Of a stretch of DNA of 64,000 bases, positions 1-10,890 are shown in pieces. The position numbers and the translations under genes are program-made. Origin of the DNA: Gautieria morchelliformis (taxonomy: Eukaryota; Basidiomycota; Agaricomycetes; Gomphales; Gomphaceae); the NCBI GenBank assembly GCA_015179125.1, contig WHVA01000107.1, positions 62,001 to 126,000 on the forward strand, written 5' to 3'. The notes under the pieces are model-generated. The model did no database searches. It worked only from the letters and a program-made list of their open reading frames with translations, and was not told the origin of the DNA. Position 1 is the stretch's first letter. Every line of letters begins with the position of its first letter.

Positions 1-238
1 GAGTATATTAACTGCTTTTCAGAACAGGTATATTCTCATCAAGTTAAGAAGTACATGATTGTACTAACAGTGCACATACAGCTTGTCAACAATTATCATC
101 TGCCGGTTCCATCTAACTCTCCAAGAGAGACACAGTCAACTTCACAGCCCCTCATTACCTACTCTTTCATTCTCCACCTTTGAAGCTGCCAGACAATCTC
201 TTCACAATGCCATAGTGGCTGAATTTGGGAACCCAGAC

Positions 239-430
239 ATGAGCCAGGCTTTTAGTGCTGAGACCTTGGAGGACAATGTGGCTGTTCAGGAAAGCCAGCA
301 TGAAGAGGCTGGGCCTGCTGGGATAGAGTTGGATGAGTTTCCTTGGGTGACTGGAGGTCCTGGAGATGTAGAAATGGCAGGGCCTATTGTCTCTGGTGAG
401 CAGTTAGTGTCTCCTTCAGGCACTGGTTAA
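239..430 (+). CDS. short ORF of unknown function, possibly an exon remnant
   Basis: An ATG at 239 opens a 63-codon frame that closes at 430. The peptide is acidic and rich in Glu, Gly and Pro, without a signal peptide, membrane segment or motif I recognise. The frame is open upstream of the ATG to about position 83, so this may be the last exon of a longer gene or a remnant of one. Nothing upstream in the window helps. I do not recognise the family. Confidence 0.2.
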   Translation: MSQAFSAETLEDNVAVQESQHEEAGPAGIELDEFPWVTGGPGDVEMAGPIVSGEQLVSPSGTG

Positions 431-1344
431 TGGTTTGGTAGAGTCCAGAAGACCAGCACCATTAGATCACAGCATCCAAGCTAATGCATCATAACTGCAA
501 TTCCAATACAAACCCCTGAGCAGTCAAGATGCAGAGACTTACATGAACCATCCCTTTCTCTCTACCAATATATTGCAGCACTCTGGAATTAGTCGCTGTA
601 GAATATTTGGCTATCTACTTACTCTGGCCACCCATATCATCAAAAAACCATATATATGCTGTGACACCTCGAAATGGATGTTTTTGTAAACTATTCATCG
701 AATTTTTGGAAATAGTTATTTACCAGATACTGGTAATTCTGAGTGAAGAGAAGTTTCGTTTTGTGTGGACCACTTGCACCCCACCGAACTGTAAGGGCTT
801 TTATGATTAATGTCAGATTTAAAGTGCCTTGATAAATAATTCCTATTGCTTAGTGGCTGAACCGCTATATTCGTCCCGTTGCTTTGTGCTGACTAAGCTC
901 GCCGAGGCGCATCTGTCACTGATGGATGGTGGCCATGTGACCGCGTCGATCAGGAAATGGTCTCGATCTAGAGAACAGCTGTCTCAAAAGGCTTCGCTTT
1001 TGAGATAGTTTAGAGTAAACAGTAATAGTAGACTCTCAATGAAGGTTTGGAGAAAACTATCGAGATTTAAGTTCTGTAGCTATCAAACAAGACTACAGTG
1101 ACTTCAGGGGGTGAAACAGTAAATTCTGGATGATCAGTTCATACATTTGTGGTAGCTACTTATACTATAATAGTGATAACTACCAGTGTTCAGGATAATG
1201 GGTGAATGGGTCGAAAAACTATGTGTAACTAAAGGGGTGACTATTTGTAGTCATAAAGCCATGAAAAAGATGGGGATAATTACAGGGGTGTTAGTCATTT
1301 GAATAGGGTCTTGTACCTACTATACAAAGCTCCTGTCTACATGA
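431..1344. other. stretch without a recognisable gene
   Basis: I see no supportable gene here. The only structure is a perfect hairpin with 9-bp arms at 982-990 and 997-1005 and a 6-base loop. The AT-rich, stop-rich sequence fits degraded repeat or intergenic DNA. Confidence 0.4.
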
Positions 1345-1867
1345 TGTTAAGATAGTAATCAGCCGGTCATGTCATGGAGCTCAATAGAAAATAGAAATTA
1401 ACTTTCTCTTGTGTAGCATAAATGCTACTCTTGGTGATGGGGCCGCTGTCTCTGTGCCCCTTCTATGGGGCAGCTGATCGAGCATACGTGCTTGGAATGA
1501 CATTCTGTTGTCATTCCGCGATGTCCGATGCTCCTGCGCAGTCTATACTCCTCTGCGGTGTTTGGTGCCCGCACCTCCTCGGTGCCTGTGGCCTGGTGCC
1601 TGTCGACGTCATGGCTGATGCCATCTGTCGATAGGTGCGCTGTCTCTGATCGGCCACACGTGACTGATGCCTTCATTCCTGTATCTTATCTGATCTATAG
1701 ATAAGATAGCTACTTGATCGTGAGTGTCATGTGCCATCTGCACGTGTCGATATCTGTCGTGAGTGTCGTTCCCATTCCTTGGTAGATTCTTCTTCCTTTT
1801 CTTGTTTCTTTTATTAGTTTCTATATATGTGGATAACCTAAATAATATAATTGTGTATATCATAACA
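1345..1867 (+). repeat. possible copia-type LTR (weak)
   Basis: The 523-bp segment begins TGTTAAG and ends ATAACA, as Ty1/copia LTRs do. It carries a hairpin (arms 1682-1690 and 1700-1708) and a TATA-like run near 1830. No target duplication is visible (flanks CATGA and AGGGC), and no partner LTR lies in the window. It could equally be an unrelated repeat. Confidence 0.25.
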
Positions 1868-2066
1868 AGGGCAACTCACCCTAGACAGCAGAAATCATGC
1901 GGTCTGGTAGAGGAGGATCCAAAGGCATGAATAAGGGCTATCTACATGACATACAACTCACCTGGCAGGGTAGGATCCAAGGAGGAAAAGCTAAAGATCT
2001 CCACTGCCAGTGTGCTACTCATATACTTTGGGTCCCTGATCCAAGTCAGGAATGCCTGCTCGACTC

Positions 2067-3501
2067 TGTCATGACCACTCTATTTCCCTTACCTCGCTGT
2101 CTCCATGTTCCTCCTCATCTTTTTTATTTTTATTTATTTTTTATTTTTTATTTTATTTTATATCCAATTTATCATCTTTTGGGGCAGCCCTATGTAAGAC
2201 GCTTGGACATTAGCCCTGGTCAACATTTGTTCTGTCTAGCCCGTCCTTCTCTATCTCTGCTAGTGCTCCTTGGGCTAAGCCCTGGGCGTGTCCGTGCCTG
2301 CATTGGTGGGGTGGGTGTTGCGCTCTGTGCGCTGCGCATTTTCCGTTTCACTCCTTTTCTCTTTTTCCGCCCCTTCTTTTTCCTGCTAATTCACTCCTCC
2401 ACGTCTCTACCTTGTTGTGTTGTGCCACCTTGCCCTGTGTTCCTTCTCCCTCGTCTCTGTCCCTTTGCCCCCTTCTCCTTCCCTCCTTCCCTCGTCTTCT
2501 TCCCCGCTCCTGTTCCCCCTCATTGCTCCTCCTGCATCTTCGCCCGAGTTCACCCTACCCTTCGACCACTCCTCCTCTATGTTCGCCCCATTCACTCTTC
2601 ACCCCATTTGCTGAATGACCATTCCCTGCTCACATCATTCGCCAGCAGGCACGCTATCAAACATGATTGACACCCTCTACCCGGCATGATGGTTCATCAC
2701 TGGCCCCATCATCTTCTCGCTCCAACCCCTTTGGGTGTTCACATGGCTGGAGTGCATTCATGGGATGTCCTACCCATAGGCCATGCGGGATCAACCCAAC
2801 AGATGAAGAGTCCATGCAGGGTAGCGTATATGCAGGTCCCAAGGCCTGTTTTCGTACATAAGTACCTTTGTCCCCTTTCCTCCCTGTCATTTCACGTTCG
2901 CACTCCTCTTCCATTCTATTGTACCTGCATTTCATCTATTTGTATCCTGACTGTGCACCCCTATCCAACCCTGACTCCAGATGGCCTCTTTCCCATTCGC
3001 TAGCATCATATGAGCATTCGATATAAGTAGTCTACATTGGCATGTATGTTCCTCAGTTCAATTATCATATGTCTATCTTGTGCAAAACTTGACCTCACTG
3101 TGATCATCGTCTTGAGCCCTCTCCGGTAGATTCCTATCTTCCACCAGAAGAGGACTTGAGCACCACTGGTGAGTTTTCGTACTTCACCTTCGTTACTTTA
3201 GCCTTCAAACTATTTTCTGTGCTGTCAGCGAAGGGCTCCGAAGGGGTGCCTTCACTGGCAAAAGGATTGTTGCTACTTAGACAACCTTTCTGTGACACCT
3301 TGCACATTACATCGTCAAGTGCCATGGGCTATTTTGCTACGACTGTAGATAGGGTGAGCCCCGATCAGGCAGCCCTATTATCTTCTGAACATTTATTGGT
3401 TCACCCTATTCGCCGAACGGCATACTTATTCGCACAAGTTATTCGGGCATTCGCTGTGTTCACTAATACACGATATTAATGCCTAAATACCAATCTTGAC
3501 A
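2067..3501 (+). repeat. gypsy-type LTR, copy A, interrupted by a retroposon
   Basis: It starts TGTCATGACC and ends CTTGACA, the terminal style of fungal gypsy LTRs. It aligns along nearly its whole length with 4536-5455, including the shared blocks around CATCTTCGCC, TTTCGCCAGCAGGCACGC and CACCTTGCAC. Without the insert at 2119-2523 the LTR is about 1.03 kb. The flanks are GACTC and CACTC, an imperfect 4/5 match that could be an aged target duplication. Divergence from copy B looks roughly 15 percent by eye, so it is old. It may be a solo LTR, since the DNA between A and B shows no gag or pol. Confidence 0.6.
2119..2523 (-). mobile_element. poly-A-tailed non-LTR retroposon (SINE or LINE 3' end) inside LTR copy A
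   Basis: Relative to LTR copy B, copy A has about 405 extra bases bounded by a direct repeat CCTCAT (2113-2118 and 2518-2523). Read on the minus strand the insert has a purine-rich head, a body containing GGGCTTAGCCC, and an A-rich tail of AAAATA-type units next to the left target repeat. That is the signature of target-primed reverse transcription. About 130 bp at the tail end is homologous to the insert at 23919-24060, so this is a dispersed family. I see no tRNA-like A and B boxes and no coding frame, so I cannot tell a SINE from a 5'-truncated LINE. Confidence 0.65.
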
Positions 3502-4535
3502 CACTCCTCACACAAGTCTGATCCTCTACAGTACTCACTTAACACACATGACTCAGCCCATGACCTTGGTGCTGATGTTGCAGTGGCGAGGTCGAGTGTT
3601 GGTTGCTTTAGAATGGTAATAATGGAATAAGAATTTGAATTTAGGATTTGAGGTTCTGAGATTGAGAATGAGGAGGAAACGAAAATAATCCAGTGCAGCT
3701 GTCAACTCAAAGCTTGCTGAGGAAAAAGATCGTAGAATCACTGTTTTATTCTGGTGTAAAGTCCAAGTATTTAAGTAGTGTAGAACAGGGGGAAATAATC
3801 ATGTGTGAGGAGCGATGATCATGTGAAATATGGTGCTACTAGGGGATAGGATCATAATGATGTCAGACCTATGGAATGACGACTTGACTTGATAGTAGGC
3901 ATGGAAATAGACTGACTCGGTGGTATGCATGTCTGCACCTCAACTCGGTGTTTGGCTTGTGATACGCATGTATGCACCTCGACTTGACTTGGAAAATGAG
4001 AGAATAGAATAAATGATAAGAGAAATAAGAAATAGAATTGTCCTGATTGAAACTGTCCTTTCATCCTCCAATAACAGGTGCCACTCCAGGATAGTTGCCA
4101 AGGCTGAAGACTCAGGGACTCAGTTTAATCCTTGGGACTGCTCGGGTTGGATCTGGATCTCAGGTTGGGGATGAAGCCGAAATTGGAAATAGACTCAGGA
4201 GGGGGTTCCCCTGACACAAACTAAGACAAACATGCTCACCTCCATAGTTACAATGAGCAGCATGACACAGACATGAGCACAGATGTGGACAAACCCTGAC
4301 ATCATTGTTGCATGGTTTGTACATGTCATCCCATCCATTCCTCTCACACCATCCACTGCACTATCTGTAGGAAGGTGAGCACTGCATAGTTCAGCTCAGT
4401 CTGAAGCTCTGACAGGAAATGGTCTGTGCTCAAATACTTTCTTTCTAAGACATGTATATATGTATGCACATGTGTATAGTATAGTCTTCCCAGTGTCTAT
4501 TTTCTGCCACTGGGAACTTACTATTGCTTGTAGGT
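3502..4535. other. stretch between two LTR copies, no gene seen
   Basis: About 1 kb between LTR copies A and B. No gag, protease, reverse transcriptase or host-gene motif is visible and no purine tract precedes copy B. It may be the interior of a non-coding element or unrelated DNA. Confidence 0.4.
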
Positions 4536-5455
4536 GTCATGACCTGTCTATTTCTCTTACCCCACTGCCTCTATGTTCCCCCTCGTCACTCCCTAGCATC
4601 TTCGCCAGAGTTCGTTGCACCCACCGACCACTCCCCCTCTACGTCCACTCTACCCGCTGTTCACCCCATTCTCCGAACCGCTATTCGCTGCTCGCACATT
4701 TCGCCAGCAGGCACGCGATCAAATATGATTGATACCATTCACCCGGCATGATGGTTCATCATTAACCCCATCATCTTCTTAATCCAACCCCATTGGGTGT
4801 TCGTATGGCCAAAGTGTGTTCGCAGGACGTCCCTTCCATAGGTCGTGTGGGATCAACCCAGTAGATGAAGAGTCTGTGCAGGGTAGCATGTATGCGGGTC
4901 CCAGGACATGGTTTTGTCCATAAGTGCCTTCGCCACCTTTATTCTCCGTCGTTTCATGTTCGCATTCTTCCCTCACTCTATTGTATGTTTATTCCATCTA
5001 CTTAGTATCATGACTGCACACCCCTATCCAACCCTGACTCATGACGGCCTCTTTCCTATTCGCTGATGCCTTACGAGCATTCGAGATAAGTAGTTTACAT
5101 TCGCATGTATATTCTCCAGTTCAATTATCATACGTCATCCATCTTGTGCAAACTTGACCTCACTGTGATCATCGTCTTGAGCCTTCTCTTGGAGATTTCT
5201 ATCTTCAACTAGTAGAGGACCTAGGCATCACTGGTGAGTTCCCACACTTCATCTTCGTTACCTTAGCCTTCGAACTATTTTCTGCACTGTTGGCGAAGGG
5301 ATTGTCACTACTTAGACAGCCCTTCCGTGACACCTTGCACGTTGCATCGTCAAGTGCCACGGGCCATTTCGCTACGACTGTAGATAGGGCGAGCCCCGCT
5401 CGGGCAACCCTCCTATCTTGTGAACATTCATTGGTTCACATATTCGCCGAACGAC
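4536..5455 (+). repeat. gypsy-type LTR, copy B, 3' truncated
   Basis: It begins TGTCATGACC like copy A and follows it without the retroposon insert. Similarity stops at about 5455, after TATTCGCCGAACG, where a different sequence begins. It is an old relic that has lost its 3' end. Confidence 0.6.
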
Positions 5456-5958
5456 CTCTGCCACGGCGGCCATGGGCTATACTGCAGCCCAGTGACCGTG
5501 TACGGCACCATACACAAGCCCTGAGGTCGGCGAGACCGAAGTCGAGGCTCACGGCTCGCAGGCAAGTGTAATCCCGCTCCTCGCAGCGTGTGCACCTTGC
5601 CTTGGCCTTGCTCGCGAGCTGCCACTCGCGAGGCCTGCCGTCGGTGAGCTTGTACCCGTATAGTGACAGGTCGGTTGGGTGGTATGTGAACAGCATACAC
5701 TTGTACTATTCAAATCAGCGACGTTCTCCATAAGACCAAGACGACACTCACCTTTTTGCCTTTCGGCCCTTCCTGCCACGGCTCTCGCATATCAATGGCA
5801 CCATCATCCTCGATGGGCCTCAGAGCAACCTCATGGTGAACCTCAGGCAAATCCTCACCCGAGGGGTTATCCTCTTGTGAAAGCAAGGTTTGGTCGAATG
5901 CATTGTCAGCACTGTTCACGTCGATGGCAGAGTTGAAGAGAGCCTGCGGGTGCACCAT
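5456..5958 (-). pseudogene. zinc-cluster-like spliced gene fragment
   Basis: On the minus strand an ATG at 5958 opens an acidic exon that ends at a GTGAGT donor near 5749. The intron closes at AATAG near 5704, and the frame continues through a basic, Cys-rich exon. Visible are two paired clusters, CTRCEERDYTC and CVWCRTRSLGC, spaced about 25 residues apart. This is a C-x2-C-x5-C arrangement seen in many agaricomycete proteins of unknown function. The frame then runs into LTR copy B at about 5455, so the 3' part of the gene is gone. It could be a fragment of a transposon-borne ORF rather than a host gene. No function can be assigned. Confidence 0.4.
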
Positions 5959-6139
5959 ATTCACTGGCACTTGGTTTTGCTGCCTCTACCCAGCCTTTTA
6001 TCTAACCTCAGCTATGATTTAAGCTTCACCTTTCTGGCTACTTAACATCAGGCCGGGATCTAGATTCGAGGATAGGCAAATCTTGTTCATATTACGGCCT
6101 CAAGGGTCTTGGCCATAAGGGGGGAATACTGTAAGGACC

Positions 6140-6627
6140 TGTTAGCAACTAGGGGCTATGGCAGGGAAGGTTTGGTAGAGTTCTTAGAAAGCTAGAATCA
6201 AATATACTCTCTCAGTGAATTTATTGTCACTGATATATTAATACAATACCTAGAATCAAATATACTACATGATTTTCAGTCAACATGCTATGTAAATATG
6301 AAAGATACTACTCGCCTCTCTCAGTGAATTTATTGTCACTGAGAGAGGAGTGTAATCCTGTCTCAGAAGGCATATACTTGCACCCGGCCCTTTAGCGCCC
6401 AAGGGCTCGCGCATCGAAGTCATTTCAAACTCCGCTGGGTGCAGCCGCCTATGAAAATAGAAATAACAGAATGGAATGGAGAGATAGGGAGTGACTAGAA
6501 AATTTCGAAAATAAGCAGAGAAGTGGATGCATAGTACAAGAACAGTATGAGAAAATATTGAAACACCACACAATAAATTGAATATATTATGCTTGATTTT
6601 GGTGCAGGAGCATAAATGCACCCAACA
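6140..6627 (-). repeat. copia 3' LTR of the composite element
   Basis: 488 bp, near-identical to 14003-14490. It contains a 13-bp perfect inverted repeat at 6315-6348 built around CTCTCTCAGTGA and TCACTGAGAGAG, and a 17-bp direct repeat (6192-6208 and 6250-6266). Confidence 0.9.
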
Positions 6628-6640
6628 CGCCCCCTCAAGC

Positions 6641-9600
6641 TTAATATATTCCGATTTTCTCGTTGAGGATTCTCACTCTAGGACTAGGAAGTCCTTTAGT
6701 GAGAAGATCGGCTAGCATGTGTTCCGTTGGTAGGTACACAAGCTTAATTTCTTCATCTTCGACTATATCTCGGATGAAATATAATCTAATGTCGAAATGC
6801 TTGGTCCTCGTGTGTTGTTGAGTGCCATAGACAATGGCAATGGCTGATTGATTGTCTGAATAAAGTTTGATGGGACAATTCAGCGGTTGGAATACTTCAG
6901 AAATAAAGTGGCGCATCCATAAGGCTTCTTTGCTCGCATGAGTCAGAGCAACGAATTCGGCTTCAGTTGATGATAGGGCTACTATGGATTGTTTTTGACA
7001 ACTCCATGATACTGTCCCTCCATCAATCTGAAAAATATAAGCTGAGTATGAGTGCCTGTGCTCTTGAGAAGCCCAATCCGCATCTGAATACCCAATGAGG
7101 CCGTCTCGATTCTTCCCAAGTGTCAATTTGTAGTCCATCGTGCCTTTTAGATATTTAAAGACACGTTTGACTGCATGCCAATGTGTTGGACCTGGGTTTT
7201 CGAGGAATTGAGAAAGTAATGACACTGCGAATGCAATGTCTGGTCGAGTGGCTACTGCTGCCCACATCAATGATCCTATCGCTTGTCTGTATGGAATTCT
7301 TGACATCTTCTCTTTGTCTTCATCTGTAGAAGGGCATTGGTCTCTGGATAATTTAACGGCTGGGTCGAGAGGCGTGGAAAATGTTTTGGCATCATCCAGA
7401 TTGAATTTTTTGATGATTTTTTGGATGTATGCAGCTTGTGATATTGCAATCGATTTGTTATTCCAATCTCTTTCGATTTTGAGGTTCAAAAGCCAGTGAA
7501 TCTCGCCTAGATCTTTCATACTGAAGATCTGGGCAAGATCATGCTTTACCTCATCGAGGATTGGTTGACTCTCAGCTGTGATAGTGAGGTCGTCTACTGC
7601 CGTTGCAATAATCGCATGCCCTCTCGGTCCACGTCTGCAAAATACAGCTCCATCCGAAGCTGATTTAGTGAATCCTAACTTGAGAAATTCACCACTCAGA
7701 CGTTTGTACCATTCCCTTCCAGATTGTTTGAGGCCATAGAGTGCTTTCTTCAAAAGTAGCACTTCGTCTTTGTCTCCAGACTCATATCCATACAGCTGCT
7801 TCATGTAAATAGGTTCAGGCAGTGTAGCATTGAGGTATGCATAGTCCACGTCCATTTGATGGATAGGCCAGTCATTCCTAGCAGCAATGGCGCATATGAT
7901 CCGTAGGGAGGATAACCGAGCAACAGGTGAGTATGTCTCATCATAGTCGACTCCAAACTTCTGTGTGAAGCCTTGGGCGACCATTCTCGATTTAGGCATT
8001 ATTGGTTTCCCTTCTGGATTACGCTTCCAAAGGTAGACCCATTTATTACCGACAATATTGGCTCCAGGAGGTGGTTTGGCTCGTTCCCACACTCCCTTGT
8101 CGATTAGGGCCTCATACTCTTTGTCCATTGATTTCTTCCATATAGGATTATTCAGAGCTTCGTCTGCATTGCTAGGTTCAATTTTACTCAAATCCGGCGC
8201 CTTGTTATTGTTTTGACCGTCGGTTAGAAACGCACTGATGGCACACTCATAGCTACTGATGCCATCAATCTCGGAGGATAATTCTTGGTCGAATAAAACT
8301 TCTTTATGGTCCTCAACGTCCTCGTAAGCTAGTGTAGTCATATGTGCGCCAGCTTGTCTCTGGGTTTGAGATCTTGTTACGGGACCTGATGGGGCCGGCT
8401 GCACTTGTTGTTGACGGATCCTTTCGCTTCTCCTTATCGGTTCAGCTTCTCTAGGTCTGTCATCAACTCCCTGAATAGGTTGCAGCTTTTCAAGATATTC
8501 CTCTGGTGCATTTTCATCAATTTCTTCGATCTTTGCCTCTTCGCTGACTAAGCGACCGGGTACAGGCACTGATGCCGGAATGGCCTTCTTCTCCTCTCTA
8601 GACGTAGGTAGCTTAGATTCCTCAATAGAAATGATTGGGATCTTTCCCTTCTTCATCTCTGAATCAAACACAATGTTCCGCTCGACAGAAACTTTGTGCG
8701 AGTCAGGCCAATAAATATAATGACCATGGCTCTGCGCAGAAATTCCTATCCACCGAGCTCTCTTGGCACGAGCTTCCAATTTATCTCCCTGAGTGACCTT
8801 AACATAGACTTCAGTTCCCCACGCGTGAATGTCTTTGAGATTCGGTTTCTCATGGTGGATCATCTCGTAGGGCGTTTTATCCGGTAGAGCTCTTGTGTGC
8901 GTCCTGTTCCTAAGATAATTGGCATGCTGTATTGCATAGCCCCATAATATCTTAGGAAGGCCTGATTCTAACAGCATGGCACGAGTTCTCTCAGTGAGAG
9001 TTCGGTTCAGACGTTCGGCAACACCATTAGACTCTGGTGTGTCGTGTACCGTCAACTGATGCTTCGTGCCTTGTTTGGCTAGATGCTGTTCGAATTCAGA
9101 GCTCGTATACTCGCCCCCTCGATCAGAAACAAGTGCCTTGATGTGTACATTTCTCTGTCGAAGCATTAAAGCCTCATAGAGCTTGTACTTTGAGAATGCT
9201 TCTGATTTGTTCGCCATGAGATAGATCACCGATTCTCTTGAGTAATCATCGATAAAGGAGACATAATATGACTTCTTATCGATTGTGAGGTGCCTTGCAG
9301 GTCCCCAGACATCAGAATAAATTCTGTCACCGAATTTTGATGTTCGGTCTCTGGGTTCTCGAGGAAGAGGTTTGCGTGCAATCTTGGCCTGAATACACGC
9401 ATCGCAGACAATTCTATCGCCTGTGGAGCTCAGTTCAATGCCCAATATCATGCCATGATTTAATAGATGTTGTAGGGACTTCTGTGAGATGTGCCCCATT
9501 TTTTGATGAATTTCCATAGCAGACAAACACATATGGGCTTGAGCACTTGGTGACTGGAGGTCTAGTCGATATAAACCATTGACCTTCGGTGCTTGCATCA

Positions 9601-10885
9601 ATACCTTTCCAGTAGCGTTAGATATTGTGCATTTCTGGCCACCGAGTCGAATGTCGTAGCCAGCATCATCGCACCGACCGATCGAGACGAGGGTAGCAGC
9701 AATTTTTGGAGCATAATATGTATCTTGCAACGTGACTTCTACTGTTTTATCTCCAACCTTGTTGGATAATACAAGCAGTCCTGAACCGAAGGCATCAAAA
9801 GTGCCTTTGTTGGCTGCTCGGATAGTCCTCGGCTGTGAGAATTGACAGTAGTTCCTCAATAAATTTTTGTGAGGAGTCATATGCGATGTCGTTCCGGTGT
9901 CGAGTATAACTATAACTCCTGAGGATGTGCTCAGATTGAAATTAGAGCACTCGTCAAAATTGGTGAAGGCAAGATGCCCATCACCACTTTCCTCAGAAGA
10001 GGACTCTTCTTCGGCAACATTCGCTTTTGCTTTACCCTTCTTCTTCTTCTTGGCTTTGGCTTTTTTCTTCTGACGTGGTCCTTGACCTTCTTTACCACCT
10101 CCTTTAGCCCAGCAATTTTCGATAGAATGTCCAGGCTTTTTGCAGTTGGTGCATATATGCGCCTTCTGCCCCTTCTGGTCCTTCTTAGTAGATGAACCAA
10201 TAAACACCTGCTCTTCTTGCGGGAGTGTTTTCTTCCTGTCATACTGAGCCTTTAGTACCCTAATAATATTATCAGGGACCAATGGCATCCCGCATTCTTC
10301 AAGCGAAGTGGTAAGGGCATTCATGACTGCCTCATAGGATGGTGGAAGTGACGCAAGGATGATGTCCATAAATTCTTCTTCGGAAACTCTGGCTCCCATC
10401 TCATTAAGACGAGCATATAGGTCTTGGGCCTTGTCCAAATGATCTCTCAAGTCTCCATCCTCAGGACATCTCATACTGCGGAGTTGTCTCTGCAGGCTGG
10501 TGAGGACCATCTTGGGCTTTTTGGTCATCTCATTGACCAGTGCATCCCAAGTCTCTTTTGCTGTCTTCTGCTTCTGTAGCATCAGGGCTAATGACTCTGA
10601 CACTGAGACGATGATTTGGGTCTTGGCTTGTCCTTCTCTAGCAAGGTATCTCTCCAGCTTCTCCTCAGCCTTATCCATCTGAGTTTCCTCAGCTTCTGTA
10701 AGAATATGGCCTGGGGGCATAACTGGAGGATCAGGAGGTCGAGTGACTCTCCCTTCTACATGCTTGAGTAGATTTTTGGACTCGAAATAGCTGATGAGAG
10801 TGGCTCGCCACAATGGCCAATTACTTCCATCAGTAGCAAGCTTCTCAACACCCAATAGCTTCTCAGAAGTGTCTCCGGGGCCCAT
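6641..10885 (-). CDS. copia gag-pol polyprotein, looks whole
   Basis: A single 1414-codon frame starting at an ATG five bases from the LTR at 10891. Parts in order: gag of the UBN2 type (about residues 10-230), a CCHC zinc knuckle near 245-258, a Lys-rich linker, an aspartic protease (DTGTTSHM) near 328, a GAG-pre-integrase and integrase core (about 440-690), reverse transcriptase (about 960-1200) and RNase H at the C-terminus. Length and order match single-frame fungal Ty1/copia elements. The N- and C-terminal halves may come from different copies, because only one inner LTR of this subfamily remains. As a fossil it looks intact as a reading frame; nothing shows whether it is active. Confidence 0.9.
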   Translation of the reverse strand: MGPGDTSEKLLGVEKLATDGSNWPLWRATLISYFESKNLLKHVEGRVTRPPDPPVMPPGHILTEAEETQMDKAEEKLERYLAREGQAKTQIIVSVSESLALMLQKQKTAKETWDALVNEMTKKPKMVLTSLQRQLRSMRCPEDGDLRDHLDKAQDLYARLNEMGARVSEEEFMDIILASLPPSYEAVMNALTTSLEECGMPLVPDNIIRVLKAQYDRKKTLPQEEQVFIGSSTKKDQKGQKAHICTNCKKPGHSIENCWAKGGGKEGQGPRQKKKAKAKKKKKGKAKANVAEEESSSEESGDGHLAFTNFDECSNFNLSTSSGVIVILDTGTTSHMTPHKNLLRNYCQFSQPRTIRAANKGTFDAFGSGLLVLSNKVGDKTVEVTLQDTYYAPKIAATLVSIGRCDDAGYDIRLGGQKCTISNATGKVLMQAPKVNGLYRLDLQSPSAQAHMCLSAMEIHQKMGHISQKSLQHLLNHGMILGIELSSTGDRIVCDACIQAKIARKPLPREPRDRTSKFGDRIYSDVWGPARHLTIDKKSYYVSFIDDYSRESVIYLMANKSEAFSKYKLYEALMLRQRNVHIKALVSDRGGEYTSSEFEQHLAKQGTKHQLTVHDTPESNGVAERLNRTLTERTRAMLLESGLPKILWGYAIQHANYLRNRTHTRALPDKTPYEMIHHEKPNLKDIHAWGTEVYVKVTQGDKLEARAKRARWIGISAQSHGHYIYWPDSHKVSVERNIVFDSEMKKGKIPIISIEESKLPTSREEKKAIPASVPVPGRLVSEEAKIEEIDENAPEEYLEKLQPIQGVDDRPREAEPIRRSERIRQQQVQPAPSGPVTRSQTQRQAGAHMTTLAYEDVEDHKEVLFDQELSSEIDGISSYECAISAFLTDGQNNNKAPDLSKIEPSNADEALNNPIWKKSMDKEYEALIDKGVWERAKPPPGANIVGNKWVYLWKRNPEGKPIMPKSRMVAQGFTQKFGVDYDETYSPVARLSSLRIICAIAARNDWPIHQMDVDYAYLNATLPEPIYMKQLYGYESGDKDEVLLLKKALYGLKQSGREWYKRLSGEFLKLGFTKSASDGAVFCRRGPRGHAIIATAVDDLTITAESQPILDEVKHDLAQIFSMKDLGEIHWLLNLKIERDWNNKSIAISQAAYIQKIIKKFNLDDAKTFSTPLDPAVKLSRDQCPSTDEDKEKMSRIPYRQAIGSLMWAAVATRPDIAFAVSLLSQFLENPGPTHWHAVKRVFKYLKGTMDYKLTLGKNRDGLIGYSDADWASQEHRHSYSAYIFQIDGGTVSWSCQKQSIVALSSTEAEFVALTHASKEALWMRHFISEVFQPLNCPIKLYSDNQSAIAIVYGTQQHTRTKHFDIRLYFIRDIVEDEEIKLVYLPTEHMLADLLTKGLPSPRVRILNEKIGIY

Positions 10886-10890
10886 AACCC

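Noticed and set aside
1682-1708. 9-bp palindrome TATCTTATC...GATAAGATA
   Set aside because: AT-rich and isolated; not enough to call a regulatory site.
1897-2670. 257-codon Pro/Leu/Phe-rich ORF
   Set aside because: It crosses the LTR start, the poly-T tail and the body of the retroposon, so it is a chance frame.
6280-6621. 113-codon ORF, repeated exactly at 14143-14484
   Set aside because: Both lie wholly within the paired copia LTRs; the identity reflects LTR duplication, not a gene.
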